DNA from: Thiobacillus sp. UBA3361
GTDB taxonomy: Bacteria > Pseudomonadota > Gammaproteobacteria > Burkholderiales > Thiobacillaceae
Reading direction: 5' to 3'
Length of the DNA stretch: 64,000 bases
Assembly (NCBI GenBank): GCA_002360535.1
Contig: DEQR01000059.1
Span: 55,054 to 119,053 of the forward strand
Each line of letters starts with the position of its first letter. The stretch's first letter is position 1. Of the stretch, positions 30,497-39,768 are shown one piece after another. Made by a program: the position numbers and the translations under genes. The notes below the pieces were generated by a model. That model was not told the DNA's origin. It saw nothing but the letters and a program-made list of their open reading frames with translations, and searched no databases.

Positions 30497-31771
30497 TCAG
30501 GCCGCCGCCGCCAGGGCCTGGTCGATGTCCGCCAGGATGTCGTCGATGTGCTCGATGCCGATGGACAGGCGCACCATGTCCTCGCTCACCCCCGCCTTTT
30601 CCAGTTCCGCCGGCGACAGTTGCCGGTGGGTGGTGGTGGCGGGGTGGCAGGCCAGGCTCTTGGCGTCGCCGATGTTCACCAGTCGGACAATGAGCTGGAG
30701 GGCGTCGATGAAGCGCGCACCCGCCTCCCGGCCACCCTTGATGCCGAAGGACAGAATGCCGGAGGCGCGGCCGTCCATGTACTTATCGACCAGGACGCGG
30801 CTGGGGTGATCGACCAGGCCGGCGTAGTTGACCCACTCCACCTGCGGGTGGCCGTGCAGGTATTCGGCCGCCTTCAGGGCGTTCTTGCAGATGCGGTCCA
30901 TGCGCAGGGCGACGGTCTCCATGCCCTGCAGGATCAGGAAGGCGTTGAACGGCGAGATGGCCGCGCCCATGTTGCGCAGCGGCACCACGCGCGCCCGGCC
31001 GATGTAGGCGGCCGGCCCGAAGGCCTCGGTATAGACCACGCCGTGGTAGGACGCGTCCGGCTCGTTAAGGCGCGGGAAACGGTCGCGATGCACGGCCCAG
31101 GGGAACTTGCCCGAATCGACGATGGCGCCTCCGATGGAGTTGCCGTGGCCGCCCAGGTACTTGGTCAAGGCATGCACGACGATGTCGGCGCCGTGCTCGA
31201 AGGGCCGGCACAGGTAAGGGGTGGGCACGGTGTTGTCCACGATCAACGGGATGCCGTGGGCATGGGCCAGGCTGGCCAGTTTTTCGAAATCGGTGACATT
31301 GCCCAGGGGGTTGCCCACCGATTCGCAGAAGAAGGCCTTGGTGCGGTGATCGACCAGTTTCTCGAAGCTGTCCGGGTCCCGGTAGTCGGCGAAGCGCACC
31401 TCGATGCCGTAGCGCGGCAGGGTGTGGGCGAACAGGTTGTAGGTGCCGCCGTACAGGGTGGAGCTGGTGACGATGTTGTCGCCCGCCTCGGTGATGGTCA
31501 TGATGGCGTAGGTGATAGCCGCCATGCCGCTGGCCAGGGCCAGGGAGGCCACGCCCCCCTCCATTTCCGCCAGGCGCTTTTCCAACACGTCGGTGGTGGG
31601 GTTCATGATGCGGGTGTAGATGTTGCCCGCCACCTTCAGGTCGAACAGGTCCGCACCGTGCTGGGTGGAGTCGAAGGCGTAGGAGGTGGTCTGGTAGATG
31701 GGCACGGCCACGGACTTGGTGGTGGGTTCGGGGCTGTAGCCGCCGTGCACGGCGATGGTTTCTATCTTCAT
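30497..31771 (-). CDS. metY: O-acetylhomoserine aminocarboxypropyltransferase
   Basis: 424 residues of the Cys/Met-metabolism PLP family. The N-terminus IETIAVHGGYSPEPTTKSVAVPIYQTTSY, the block YTRIMNPTTDVLEKRLAEMEGG, and the PLP lysine in VVHALTKYLGGHGNSIGG are all typical. The length and the SLACHPATTTHRQL region fit MetY (O-acetylhomoserine sulfhydrylase) rather than the shorter cystathionine enzymes. It makes homocysteine from O-acetylhomoserine and sulfide, which suits a sulfur-using organism. GAGGAG lies just before the ATG. It stands alone between two similar terminators. Confidence 0.92.
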   Translation of the reverse strand: MKIETIAVHGGYSPEPTTKSVAVPIYQTTSYAFDSTQHGADLFDLKVAGNIYTRIMNPTTDVLEKRLAEMEGGVASLALASGMAAITYAIMTITEAGDNIVTSSTLYGGTYNLFAHTLPRYGIEVRFADYRDPDSFEKLVDHRTKAFFCESVGNPLGNVTDFEKLASLAHAHGIPLIVDNTVPTPYLCRPFEHGADIVVHALTKYLGGHGNSIGGAIVDSGKFPWAVHRDRFPRLNEPDASYHGVVYTEAFGPAAYIGRARVVPLRNMGAAISPFNAFLILQGMETVALRMDRICKNALKAAEYLHGHPQVEWVNYAGLVDHPSRVLVDKYMDGRASGILSFGIKGGREAGARFIDALQLIVRLVNIGDAKSLACHPATTTHRQLSPAELEKAGVSEDMVRLSIGIEHIDDILADIDQALAAAA

Positions 31772-31791
31772 GGGTGTCTCCTCGGGTGAAT

Positions 31792-31818
31792 AAAAAAGGC
31801 CGGTTATGCATACCGGCC
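31792..31818 (-). terminator. rho-independent terminator of topB
   Basis: On the minus strand, GGCCGGT-ATGCATA-ACCGGCC (31818-31798) is followed by six U's (31797-31792), about 32 nt after the topB stop. The stem closely resembles the metY terminator. It is only ~20 nt upstream of the metY ATG. Confidence 0.8.
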
Positions 31819-31849
31819 TTTCGTGGCTTCTGTGTTTTTTCTTATCGTA

Positions 31850-34552
31850 CTAGACCTTTGCGGACTTGCGGGCGGGCTTTTTGGCGGGGGTCTTGTCGGC
31901 CTTGGCGGCCAGCAGGTCGAGGGCCTGCTCCAGGGTCACCGCCTCGGGGGACAAATCCTTGGGCAGGGTGGCGTTGACCTGGGCGTGGGTGACATAAGGG
32001 CCGTAACGGCCGGACTTGACCAGCACCGGCTGCCCGTCGTCGGGGTGCGGCCCCAGGTTGCGGCCGGCGGGTGCCTCGGTCTTCGCGCCCTTGGCCGGCC
32101 TGGCGGCGCGCGGCTCGAATTCGAAACCAACCTTGCCGTCCTTGTCGCGCACCAGATAGGCGGAGAACTTGCGCCGCGTGCGGGCGGAGACGAAACCGGT
32201 CAGCAGAGCGGTCTTGCCGTCGGCCAGCAGCTTCTTCATCTGCTCCGGTTCGACGGGCTGTTGCAGGATGACCTTGCCGCTACGGAAGTCGCAACCGCGT
32301 TCGGCGCCGACGCTGCGCTGGCAGACGTAGGCGTTGCCGTGCTCGAAGACCGGGGCGCCGCACTTGGGACAGGAGCCCAGTGACTCCTGTCCGGAGAAGT
32401 CGATCGCTTCGGCCTCCTCGCCCTCGCGCGTCTGGCCGAAGTCGAATTCCGGCTGCTTCTCGTCGTTGAGCCGGATCTCCGCGTCGAAGGGGCGGCCCAT
32501 CTTGTTGCGGAAGCCGGTGAGGGGGCCCACCTTGCCGTCGCGCAGCAGGGTTTCCATCTCGGCCACCTCGAACTGGCGGCCGGCGACGATCTTCCAGGCG
32601 CTCCAGCCGCAGGACTGGCAGGCGAATTTCTTGTAGTTTTCCTTCACCACGCCGCCGCACTTGGGGCAGGGCGTGGCCAGGGTGGCGAAGTCGCCGGGCA
32701 CGGTGTCGGATTCGTAGCGCTTGGCGCGTTCGACGATCTCCTGGGTCAAAGCCACGATATGCGACATGAACTCGTCGCGGCTGAGCTTGCCGTGTTCCAT
32801 CTGCGCCAGCTTGTGTTCCCAGGCACCGGTTAGTTGCGGCGAGGCCAGTTCCTTGACGCCCAGGCCACGCAGGAGGGTGATCAGGGAGAAGGCCTTGGCG
32901 GTGGGGATCAGCTCGCGGCCCTCCCGGTGCAGGTAGGCCTCGGAGAGCAGGTTTTCGATGATCTGGGCGCGGGTGGCCGGGGTGCCCAGGCCGCGTTCGG
33001 CCATGGCGGCGCGCAGTTCCTCGTCCTCGATCATCTTGCCGGCCCCCTCCATGGCGGATAGGAGTGTCGCTTCGTTGTAGCGCGCCGGCGGGCGGGTCTT
33101 GTTGGCCTTGACCTCCACGGAGCGGGTGTCGAGGGTCTCGCCGGGCACCAGGGGCGGCAGCGAGGGGCCGCCCTCCTCGTCGGCCGGTTGGGCTTCCTTG
33201 CCATAGACGGCCAGCCAGCCGGGGTTGACCAAGACCTTGCCCTCGGTCTTGAAGGCGTGCCCGGCGGCGCGGGTGACACGGGTAGTCACCGAGTATTCCG
33301 CCGCCGGATAGAACACCGCCAGGAAGCGCCGCGTGACCAGGTCGTAGAGCTTGTGCTCCAACTCGTTCAGCGACTTGGGCGCCACCCCGGTGGGGATGAT
33401 GGCGAAGTGGTCGGATATCTTGCTGTTGTTGAAGATGCGCTTGTTGGGCTTGACCCAGTGCTTGCCGAGGATGGTCTCGGCAAACGGCGCGTATTCCTCG
33501 GGCAGTTTGCCCAGCACGTCTTTCACCGTGCCCAGGTAGTCTTCGGGCAGGGCACGGGCATCGGTACGCGGATAGGTAAGGACCTTGTGCTTTTCATACA
33601 GGGCCTGCGCCAGGCCCAAGGTGGTCTTGGCCGAGAAGCCGAAACGGCCGTTGGCTTCGCGCTGCAGGCTGGTCAGGTCGTAGAGCAGGGGCGAGAGCTG
33701 GCTGGAGGGTTTGGTTTCCTCCTCGGCCTTGGCCGGCTGGCCCTGACAGGCGCCCTGGATGGCCAGGGCGCTGGCCGCGTCCCACAGGCGATAGGCGGTG
33801 GCGTGTTCGTCCTGCTCGTCGCGCTTGAATTTCTCGTCGAACCAGCGGCCGGCGTATTCACCCTTCTCGCCGGCGAAACGGGCCTCGATCTCCCAATAGG
33901 GCCGGGAAACGAACTTGCGGATGCGTTCCTCGCGCTCGACGACGATGGCCAGGGTGGGGGTTTGCACCCGGCCGACGGTGGTCAGGTGGAAGCCGCCGGT
34001 CTTGGAGTTGAAGGCGGTCATGGCGCGGGTGCCATTGATGCCCACCAGCCAGTCGCTCTCGGCGCGGCAGATGGCGGCGGTGCGCAGGCCTTCCACCTCG
34101 CCGGCGTCGCGCAGGCTGGAGAAGCCGTCACGGATGGCCGATTGGGTCATCGATTGCAGCCACAGCCGGCGCACCGGTTTCTTGGCAGCGCTGTGCTGGA
34201 CGATGTAATTGAAGATCAGCTCGCCCTCGCGGCCTGCGTCGCAGGCATTGATGAGGCCTTCGACGTCCTTGCGCTTGATCAGCCGGGTGAGCAGCCTGAG
34301 CCGGTCGGCGGTCTTTTCGATCGGTTGCAGGGCGAAATGCGGCGGGATGACCGGCAGGTGGGTGAACGACCACTTGCCGCGCTTGACCTCGTATTCCTCG
34401 GGGACGGTCAGCTCCAGCAGGTGGCCGATGGCCGAGGACAGGACGTAGTCGTCGGACTCGAAATAGTCCGTTTCCTTGCTGAAGCCGCCCAGGGCCCGGG
34501 CGATGTCCTGGGCTACCGAGGGCTTCTCGGCGATGATGAGCTGCTTGGCCAA
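31850..34552 (-). CDS. topB: DNA topoisomerase III
   Basis: 900 residues of type IA topoisomerase. The Toprim domain opens with LIIAEKPSVAQDIARALGG and has NACDAGREGELIF; TTVGRVQTPTLAIVVEREE and the active-site region LTYPRTDARALPEDY with the catalytic Tyr follow. The C-terminus has two zinc-binding repeats (CPKCGGVVKENYKKFACQSCGW and CPKCGAPVF...CQRSVGAERGCDF) and a basic tail (KKPARKSAKV), as in longer betaproteobacterial TopB. It relaxes and decatenates DNA. It is 7 nt after the smg gene and ends at its own terminator. Confidence 0.93.
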   Translation of the reverse strand: MAKQLIIAEKPSVAQDIARALGGFSKETDYFESDDYVLSSAIGHLLELTVPEEYEVKRGKWSFTHLPVIPPHFALQPIEKTADRLRLLTRLIKRKDVEGLINACDAGREGELIFNYIVQHSAAKKPVRRLWLQSMTQSAIRDGFSSLRDAGEVEGLRTAAICRAESDWLVGINGTRAMTAFNSKTGGFHLTTVGRVQTPTLAIVVEREERIRKFVSRPYWEIEARFAGEKGEYAGRWFDEKFKRDEQDEHATAYRLWDAASALAIQGACQGQPAKAEEETKPSSQLSPLLYDLTSLQREANGRFGFSAKTTLGLAQALYEKHKVLTYPRTDARALPEDYLGTVKDVLGKLPEEYAPFAETILGKHWVKPNKRIFNNSKISDHFAIIPTGVAPKSLNELEHKLYDLVTRRFLAVFYPAAEYSVTTRVTRAAGHAFKTEGKVLVNPGWLAVYGKEAQPADEEGGPSLPPLVPGETLDTRSVEVKANKTRPPARYNEATLLSAMEGAGKMIEDEELRAAMAERGLGTPATRAQIIENLLSEAYLHREGRELIPTAKAFSLITLLRGLGVKELASPQLTGAWEHKLAQMEHGKLSRDEFMSHIVALTQEIVERAKRYESDTVPGDFATLATPCPKCGGVVKENYKKFACQSCGWSAWKIVAGRQFEVAEMETLLRDGKVGPLTGFRNKMGRPFDAEIRLNDEKQPEFDFGQTREGEEAEAIDFSGQESLGSCPKCGAPVFEHGNAYVCQRSVGAERGCDFRSGKVILQQPVEPEQMKKLLADGKTALLTGFVSARTRRKFSAYLVRDKDGKVGFEFEPRAARPAKGAKTEAPAGRNLGPHPDDGQPVLVKSGRYGPYVTHAQVNATLPKDLSPEAVTLEQALDLLAAKADKTPAKKPARKSAKV

Positions 34553-34559
34553 GTGAGAA

Positions 34560-35018
34560 TCAGTGGATGGTGGGGCTGTAGTCGTCTTCGTCGCGCACCA
34601 GGTCCTCCAGCCAGAGGGCCTCCAGCGAGCCTCCCAGGCGCCAGTGGGCGAGCAGGGCGATCCATTTGACCTTGTCGGCGGGAACCTCCGGGTCGTCCAG
34701 GGCCATGGCCCGGTCGATCACCCATTCCCGCGCATAGGGGCTGAGCAGGCCGGCGCTCTCCAGGAAGGACAGGAAACCGCGGCCCTCCGCGGAGATGCGC
34801 TTCATTTCGTGCTCGGTGTAGTGACGTTGGCCGGTGTGCTCGAGACTGCCCTCGCCTTCCGGATTGAGTTCCGACAAGCCGCTCAGCCAGTCCAGGGCCT
34901 GGTCGATCTCGTCCTGTTCGAAGCCGGCGGCGGAAAGCTTGCGCGACAGCTGCTCGCTGTCCGGGTAGGTGTCGTCCACCAGGAAGTTGTCGTAGAGGTA
35001 TTCGATGATGTCGAACAT
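34560..35018 (-). CDS. smg: Smg protein (DUF494)
   Basis: 152 residues. The N-terminus MFDIIEYLYDNFLVDDTYPDSEQLSRKLSAAGFEQDEIDQALDWL is typical of DUF494/Smg proteins, small helical proteins whose gene lies between dprA and a topoisomerase gene in many proteobacteria. Function is not known. It sits 12 nt after dprA and 7 nt before topB on the minus strand, so the three are one operon. Confidence 0.9.
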   Translation of the reverse strand: MFDIIEYLYDNFLVDDTYPDSEQLSRKLSAAGFEQDEIDQALDWLSGLSELNPEGEGSLEHTGQRHYTEHEMKRISAEGRGFLSFLESAGLLSPYAREWVIDRAMALDDPEVPADKVKWIALLAHWRLGGSLEALWLEDLVRDEDDYSPTIH

Positions 35019-35030
35019 GGGAGCGGGCTC

Positions 35031-36128
35031 TTAATGGATCCGTTGGTAACGTCCACCGGGCAGCGCGGCGATGCGGCCTTCCAGCTCGTGCGTCAAAAGC
35101 ATGGCCGATAGGCTATCCACCGTCAAGCCGCTGCGGGCCAGCAGCTCGTCCAGGCTGGCCGGCTCGGTGCCCATCAGGGACAGCAGCGGATCCTCCGCGC
35201 CGGTGTCGCGGCCAGGGGTATCGGTGCCCGCGGGCGGATGCGGCGCCTCTGTTGCAGGAAGGATACAGCGCAGCTCCTCCAGGATGTCGGCAGCGGATTC
35301 CACCAGCTTCGCCCCCTGCTTGATGAGCAGGTGGCAGCCCTTGGACAGGGCGGAGTGGATGGAGCCGGGCAGGGCGAATACCTCGCGCCCCTGCTCGCCG
35401 GCCAGGCGGGCGGTGATCAGGGAGCCGCTGTTGAGGGCCGCCTCCACCACCAGCACGCCCAGGGACAGGCCGCTGATGATCCGGTTGCGGCGCGGGAAAT
35501 GGCCCGCCTTGGGCGGCGTGCCCAGAGGGAATTCGGAAACGAGCGCGCCGCCGGCCGCCACCCGGTGGGCCAAGTCGCGGTGCCGGGCGGGATAGACCCG
35601 GTCCAGGCCGGTGCCCACCACCGCCACCGTTCCGCCACCGGCCAGGGCGCCCTCATGGGCTGCGGCGTCGATGCCCTCGGCCAGGCCGCTGACGATGACG
35701 AAGCCGGCCTCAGCCAACAATTGGGCGAAAGCCTGCGCATCGCGCAGCCCCTGTGGGGTGGCGTTGCGGCTGCCGACGATGGCCAGCATGGGCCGTGCCA
35801 GCCACGCCGGATCGCCTTTCAGGTACAGCCACGGCGGGGCATCCGGCAGTGTCTTCAGCCGCCCCGGGTAGGCGGCATCGGTGATCGGGACGAGGTGGTT
35901 TTCGGCGGCGGCCAGCCATTCGAGGCTGGCGCGGTGCGCATCCGGATCGATGCCGCGGGCGATGGCGGCGGCGATCCTGTCGCCCACCAGGGGCGCCAGC
36001 AGGGCGTGCGGGGCGAAAAAGGCCGCAGCAGGGTCGGGAAATGCTTCCAATAGGCGGCGGGCCGTTTCCGGCCCCAGGCCGGGAATGGCCTCCAGAGCGA
36101 GCCAGGGCAGGGCATCGCGGTGGTTCAC
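35031..36128 (-). CDS. dprA: DNA-processing protein DprA/Smf
   Basis: 365 residues from the GTG at 36128. An N-terminal HhH-like region (LALEAIPGLGPETARRLLEAF) precedes the Rossmann-type core AIVGSRNATPQGLRDAQAFAQLLAEAGFVIVSGLAEGIDAAAHEGAL, with TVAVVGTGLDRVYPARH, FPRRNRIISGLSLGVLVVEAAL, and a C-terminal winged-helix domain (DELLARSGLTVDSLSAMLLTHELEG). It loads RecA onto incoming single-stranded DNA in transformation. The frame is open further upstream to 37115, but that part is antisense-phase shadow of the LysM gene and is not protein-like. Confidence 0.92.
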   Translation of the reverse strand: MNHRDALPWLALEAIPGLGPETARRLLEAFPDPAAAFFAPHALLAPLVGDRIAAAIARGIDPDAHRASLEWLAAAENHLVPITDAAYPGRLKTLPDAPPWLYLKGDPAWLARPMLAIVGSRNATPQGLRDAQAFAQLLAEAGFVIVSGLAEGIDAAAHEGALAGGGTVAVVGTGLDRVYPARHRDLAHRVAAGGALVSEFPLGTPPKAGHFPRRNRIISGLSLGVLVVEAALNSGSLITARLAGEQGREVFALPGSIHSALSKGCHLLIKQGAKLVESAADILEELRCILPATEAPHPPAGTDTPGRDTGAEDPLLSLMGTEPASLDELLARSGLTVDSLSAMLLTHELEGRIAALPGGRYQRIH

Positions 36129-36148
36129 CGCGTTGGGCTGGGCGGGGA

Positions 36149-37246
36149 TCAGGGGTTTTTCACCACGTCCCGGACATAGACGGGTTCTTCGGTGCCCATG
36201 ACCAGGCCATAGGCCACCCGGTCGAAGACCCGATAGACGAAGACCACGCCGATACGCCGCTCCGGCAGGGCGGTGTCGTCCGCCTCCTTCGGCGTGCAAT
36301 CCGATTTGGAATCCAGGCCGCCGCCGGCCAGGAAGGCCAGCTTTTCGGCGCGCAGGCATTTTGGATCGGCCAGGCCGCGCCCGGCCTTGAAGACGCCCAG
36401 CACATGGCCCTGTTCCAGGCCGTCCTGGATACCCTTGTTGAGCACCACCGTGGTGAAGGGACCGGCGCCCGCCACGCCACCCAGGCTGGCCAGCACCTTG
36501 GCGACTATCGGCTTCTCGGGGGCATGGGGCACATAGTTGACCTGGGTCTCGCCGGCGAAGGGGATCAAGCGGTCCCGCTCCAGGGCCTCCTGGGTCGCGC
36601 GGGTGATGCGGATCAGCTGGGGCGAGCCCGGTTGCAGGGTCTGGGCCTCGCCCACATATTGCAATTCGTAGCCCAGTATCTCGTCGCTGTCCGGGTCCTT
36701 GAACGGCTGGCCGACGCGCACGATCTGCCAGTTGTTGGTGTAGGAGTTGCCCGCGGTGGCGTACAGCTTGTCGGAGGTGCCCAGCAGCAGCCGTTCGTCG
36801 CTCGCCCCCAGGACGTAGGGTGCATCCCCCAGGCCGTCCGGCGCGCTGACACCGCCGCGGTTGAGCAGCGGGGCGATGGCCTGGTAAGGCACGCTGGGAA
36901 TGCCGGCCTGCTGAATGACGATGGGCTCGGACTTCACCTTGGGGGACAGCTTGACGGTGGGTGTGCCCCGCTCCAGGCGCAGCCTGCCGCTGGCGTCCAG
37001 CCAGACCACGTCGCCGGGATAGATGAGGTGGGGATTCTTGATCTGATCCTTGTTCATGCCCCACAACTGGGGCCATTTCCAGGGATCGTCGAGGAACTTG
37101 GCGGAGATGTCCCATAGGGTGTCGCCCTTCACCACCACGTGCCGGTCGGGGGCGTCGGACCGGAGCTTGACCTCATCGGCCCGGGCCGAGAACGAAACCA
37201 CGCCGGCGGCGATCAATAAACAAACAATCCTATGAGCTATGCGCAT
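36149..37246 (-). CDS. LysM-domain cell-wall-associated protein
   Basis: 365 residues with signal peptide (IVCLLIAAGVVSFSARA). A LysM domain lies at about 33-85: HVVVKGDTLWDISAKFLDDPWKWPQLWGMNKDQIKNPHLIYPGDVV. The remaining ~270 residues (LSPKVKSEPIVIQQAG and on) match the conserved betaproteobacterial LysM protein found upstream of dprA. The protein is exported and probably binds peptidoglycan; its role is unknown. It is the first gene of the LysM-dprA-smg-topB unit and is divergent from def. Confidence 0.85.
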   Translation of the reverse strand: MRIAHRIVCLLIAAGVVSFSARADEVKLRSDAPDRHVVVKGDTLWDISAKFLDDPWKWPQLWGMNKDQIKNPHLIYPGDVVWLDASGRLRLERGTPTVKLSPKVKSEPIVIQQAGIPSVPYQAIAPLLNRGGVSAPDGLGDAPYVLGASDERLLLGTSDKLYATAGNSYTNNWQIVRVGQPFKDPDSDEILGYELQYVGEAQTLQPGSPQLIRITRATQEALERDRLIPFAGETQVNYVPHAPEKPIVAKVLASLGGVAGAGPFTTVVLNKGIQDGLEQGHVLGVFKAGRGLADPKCLRAEKLAFLAGGGLDSKSDCTPKEADDTALPERRIGVVFVYRVFDRVAYGLVMGTEEPVYVRDVVKNP

Positions 37247-37352
37247 GGTCGAACCTTATCGGACTACTGGAGTGAACGGATGGCCTGGCAATATTGGCAC
37301 TTATAATCGGCACAATGCTTAACTTAATTGAATTGCACCGTATTTGCACGCG

Positions 37353-37856
37353 ATGGCACTGTTGAAAATCCTTCATTACCCGGACAAGCGCCTGTACACG
37401 GTGGCCAGACCCATCAACCAGGTGACCGATGAGATCCGCCAACTGGCCTCCGACATGGCCGAGACCATGTACGCCGCGCCGGGCATCGGCCTGGCCGCCA
37501 CCCAGGTGGACCGGCACATCCAGATGATCATCGTCGATGTGAGCGAGAAGCGGGACGATCTGCGCGTGTTCATCAACCCTGAGATATTGGCAAGTGAAGG
37601 CGAGGCCCTGGGCGAGGAAGGCTGCCTGTCGGTGCCGGGCATCTACGACAAGGTCATGCGCGCCGAGCGCGTCCGGGTGCGCGCCCTCGATCTGCAAGGG
37701 GAACCCTTCGAGTTGGAGGCTTCCGGGCTGCTGGGGGTCTGCATCCAGCACGAGATCGACCATCTGATGGGGCACGTGTTCGTCGATTACCTGTCGCGGC
37801 TGAAGCAGGAGCGGATCAAGCACAAGCTCAAGAAACAGCAGCGGGAAACCATGTAA
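37353..37856 (+). CDS. def: peptide deformylase
   Basis: 167 residues from the ATG at 37353. The three metal motifs are complete: GIGLAATQV, EEGCLSVPGIY and QHEIDHLMGHVFVDYL with the HExxH metal site and catalytic Glu. It removes the formyl group from nascent proteins. A TTG at 37344 would add three residues and is unlikely. The def-fmt-htpX-rsmB order matches other betaproteobacteria. Confidence 0.96.
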   Translation: MALLKILHYPDKRLYTVARPINQVTDEIRQLASDMAETMYAAPGIGLAATQVDRHIQMIIVDVSEKRDDLRVFINPEILASEGEALGEEGCLSVPGIYDKVMRAERVRVRALDLQGEPFELEASGLLGVCIQHEIDHLMGHVFVDYLSRLKQERIKHKLKKQQRETM

Positions 37857-37930
37857 GGGGCAAGACTCAAGGCCCAAGGACTTACCGCGGTCTCCTCGAA
37901 CCTTGTCCCTTGAATCCTGCCCCTGATCTC

Positions 37931-38860
37931 ATGCGCCTCGTCTTCGCCGGAACCCCCGAGTTCGCCGCCGTCGCCCTGCGGGCACTGATCGCCGCCGGCC
38001 ACGACATCCCCTTGGTGTTGACCCAGCCGGACCGGCCGGCGGGGCGGGGCATGAAGCTCAAGGCCAGCCCGGTCAAGGAACTGGCCCTGGCCCGGGGCAT
38101 CCCCGTCCACCAGCCGGAACGGCTGAGGACGGCGGAGAGTCAGGTCCCGATCCGCGCAGCCCGCGCGGACGCGATGGTCGTCGCCGCCTACGGCCTCATC
38201 CTGCCCCGGGCGGTGCTGGACATCCCGCGCCTCGGCTGCGTGAACATCCATGCCTCCCTGTTGCCCCGCTGGCGCGGCGCGGCCCCCATCCAGCGCGCCA
38301 TCCTGGCGGGCGACAGGGTCACCGGCATCACCCTGATGCAGATGAACGCGGGTCTGGACACCGGTGCCATGCTCAGCCGCGCCGAACTGGCCATCGACCC
38401 GCAGGACACCGCCGCCAGCCTGCACGACCGTCTGGCCGAACTGGGCGGGCGGGAGATCGTCGCCCTGCTGCCCCGCCTCGAGGCTGCCCAACAGGCGGCC
38501 ATGGCCCAGGATGAGGGCCTGGCCACCTACGCGGCCAAGATCGCCAAGGAGGAAGCGACGCTGGACTGGTCGCTGGCGGCCGAGGTGCTGCACCGGCAAG
38601 TCCGTGCCTTCAATCCCTTCCCCGGGGCCGCCACACGGTTTCAGGGGGAACCCCTCAAGGTCTGGCGGGCCGAACTGGCCTCCGGCTCCAGTGCGCCGGG
38701 GGAACTCCTGGCCGTGACGCCCGAGGGCATCGTGGTGGCCTGCGGCAAGGGCGCGCTGCGCCTCACCGAACTCCAGAAGGCGGGCGGCAAGCGGCTGGAC
38801 GCGGGGGCATTCCTGGCCGGCCATCTCCTGCAGGCGGGCATGCGCCTGGGTGGTGATTGA
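37931..38860 (+). CDS. fmt: methionyl-tRNA formyltransferase
   Basis: 309 residues from the ATG at 37931. MRLVFAGTPEFAAVALRAL is the start; SLLPRWRGAAPIQRAILAGD holds the folate-binding and catalytic region and GITLMQMNAGLDTGAML the catalytic aspartate; the C-terminal domain follows (VRAFNPFPGAATRF). It formylates initiator Met-tRNA. An upstream in-frame TTG at 37910 adds seven non-conserved residues and is not used here. It is 74 nt after def. Confidence 0.96.
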   Translation: MRLVFAGTPEFAAVALRALIAAGHDIPLVLTQPDRPAGRGMKLKASPVKELALARGIPVHQPERLRTAESQVPIRAARADAMVVAAYGLILPRAVLDIPRLGCVNIHASLLPRWRGAAPIQRAILAGDRVTGITLMQMNAGLDTGAMLSRAELAIDPQDTAASLHDRLAELGGREIVALLPRLEAAQQAAMAQDEGLATYAAKIAKEEATLDWSLAAEVLHRQVRAFNPFPGAATRFQGEPLKVWRAELASGSSAPGELLAVTPEGIVVACGKGALRLTELQKAGGKRLDAGAFLAGHLLQAGMRLGGD

Positions 38861-38915
38861 ATTCCCCCACGGGGATGTCATCTAATCGCCAACGCAACTT
38901 CCGGAGAGACCGCCC

Positions 38916-39767
38916 ATGCTGAACAACTGGTTGAAGACCACCCTCCTCATGGCTGCCATCGTCGCCCTGTTCGGCGCGGTGGGCATGGCCATCGGCGGCG
39001 CCCAGGGCATGCTCATCGCCCTGGCGGTGGGCGGCGCCATGAACCTGTTCGCCTACTGGAATTCGGACAAGATGGTGCTGCGCATGTACAACGCCCGTGA
39101 GGTGGACGCCGCCAGCGGCGGCGCATTCTACGCCCTGGTGGCGGACCTGGCCCGGCGCGCCCGGCTGCCCATGCCGCGGGTCTATATTATCGACGAGGAC
39201 CAGCCCAACGCCTTTGCCACCGGACGCAATCCGGAGCACGCCGCCGTGGCCGCCACCACCGGCATCCTGGGCCTGCTCAACGAGCGCGAGATACGCGGCG
39301 TGATGGCCCATGAACTGGCGCACGTGAAGAATCGCGACATCCTCACCTCCACCCTCGCCGCCACGGTGGCCGGGGCCATCTCCACTCTGGCCCAGTTCGG
39401 CATGTTCTTCGGCGGCGGCCGCGACGGCGAGCGCCCCAATCCCGTCGCCCAGATCGCCATCATGATCCTCGCCCCCCTGGCCGCCATGCTCATCCAGATG
39501 GCCATCTCCCGTGCGCGGGAGTACGGCGCCGACCGGGGCGGGGCGGAGATCAGCGGTGATCCCGAGGCCCTGGCCTCGGCCCTGAAGAAGATCGAGGCCT
39601 ATGCCCGCGGCACGCCCATGAACGCCGCCGAGATGCACCCCGAGACCGCCCAGATGATGATCGTCAACCCCCTCTCGGGCGGTGACCTGCAAGGCCTGTT
39701 CCGCACTCATCCGGCCACCGAGGAGCGGGTCCGCCGCCTCCTGGAACTGGCTAGGCGTGGGGTCTGA
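38916..39767 (+). CDS. htpX: membrane-bound zinc protease HtpX
   Basis: 283 residues. Two N-terminal membrane helices (TTLLMAAIVALFGAVGMAIGG and MLIALAVGGAMNLFAYW), then the zinc site MAHELAHVKNRDILTSTLAA (HExxH) with the third ligand Glu in AREYGADRGGAEISGD, and two more hydrophobic segments between. It degrades damaged membrane proteins in the inner membrane. Only 1 nt separates its stop from the chosen rsmB start. Confidence 0.95.
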   Translation: MLNNWLKTTLLMAAIVALFGAVGMAIGGAQGMLIALAVGGAMNLFAYWNSDKMVLRMYNAREVDAASGGAFYALVADLARRARLPMPRVYIIDEDQPNAFATGRNPEHAAVAATTGILGLLNEREIRGVMAHELAHVKNRDILTSTLAATVAGAISTLAQFGMFFGGGRDGERPNPVAQIAIMILAPLAAMLIQMAISRAREYGADRGGAEISGDPEALASALKKIEAYARGTPMNAAEMHPETAQMMIVNPLSGGDLQGLFRTHPATEERVRRLLELARRGV

Positions 39768-39768
39768 C

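Noticed and set aside
36129..37115. Long N-terminal extension of the dprA frame (694 residues in total)
   Set aside because: It lies in another phase over the LysM gene, is rich in Arg/Gly/Pro and has no domain; the DprA domain starts at the GTG at 36128.
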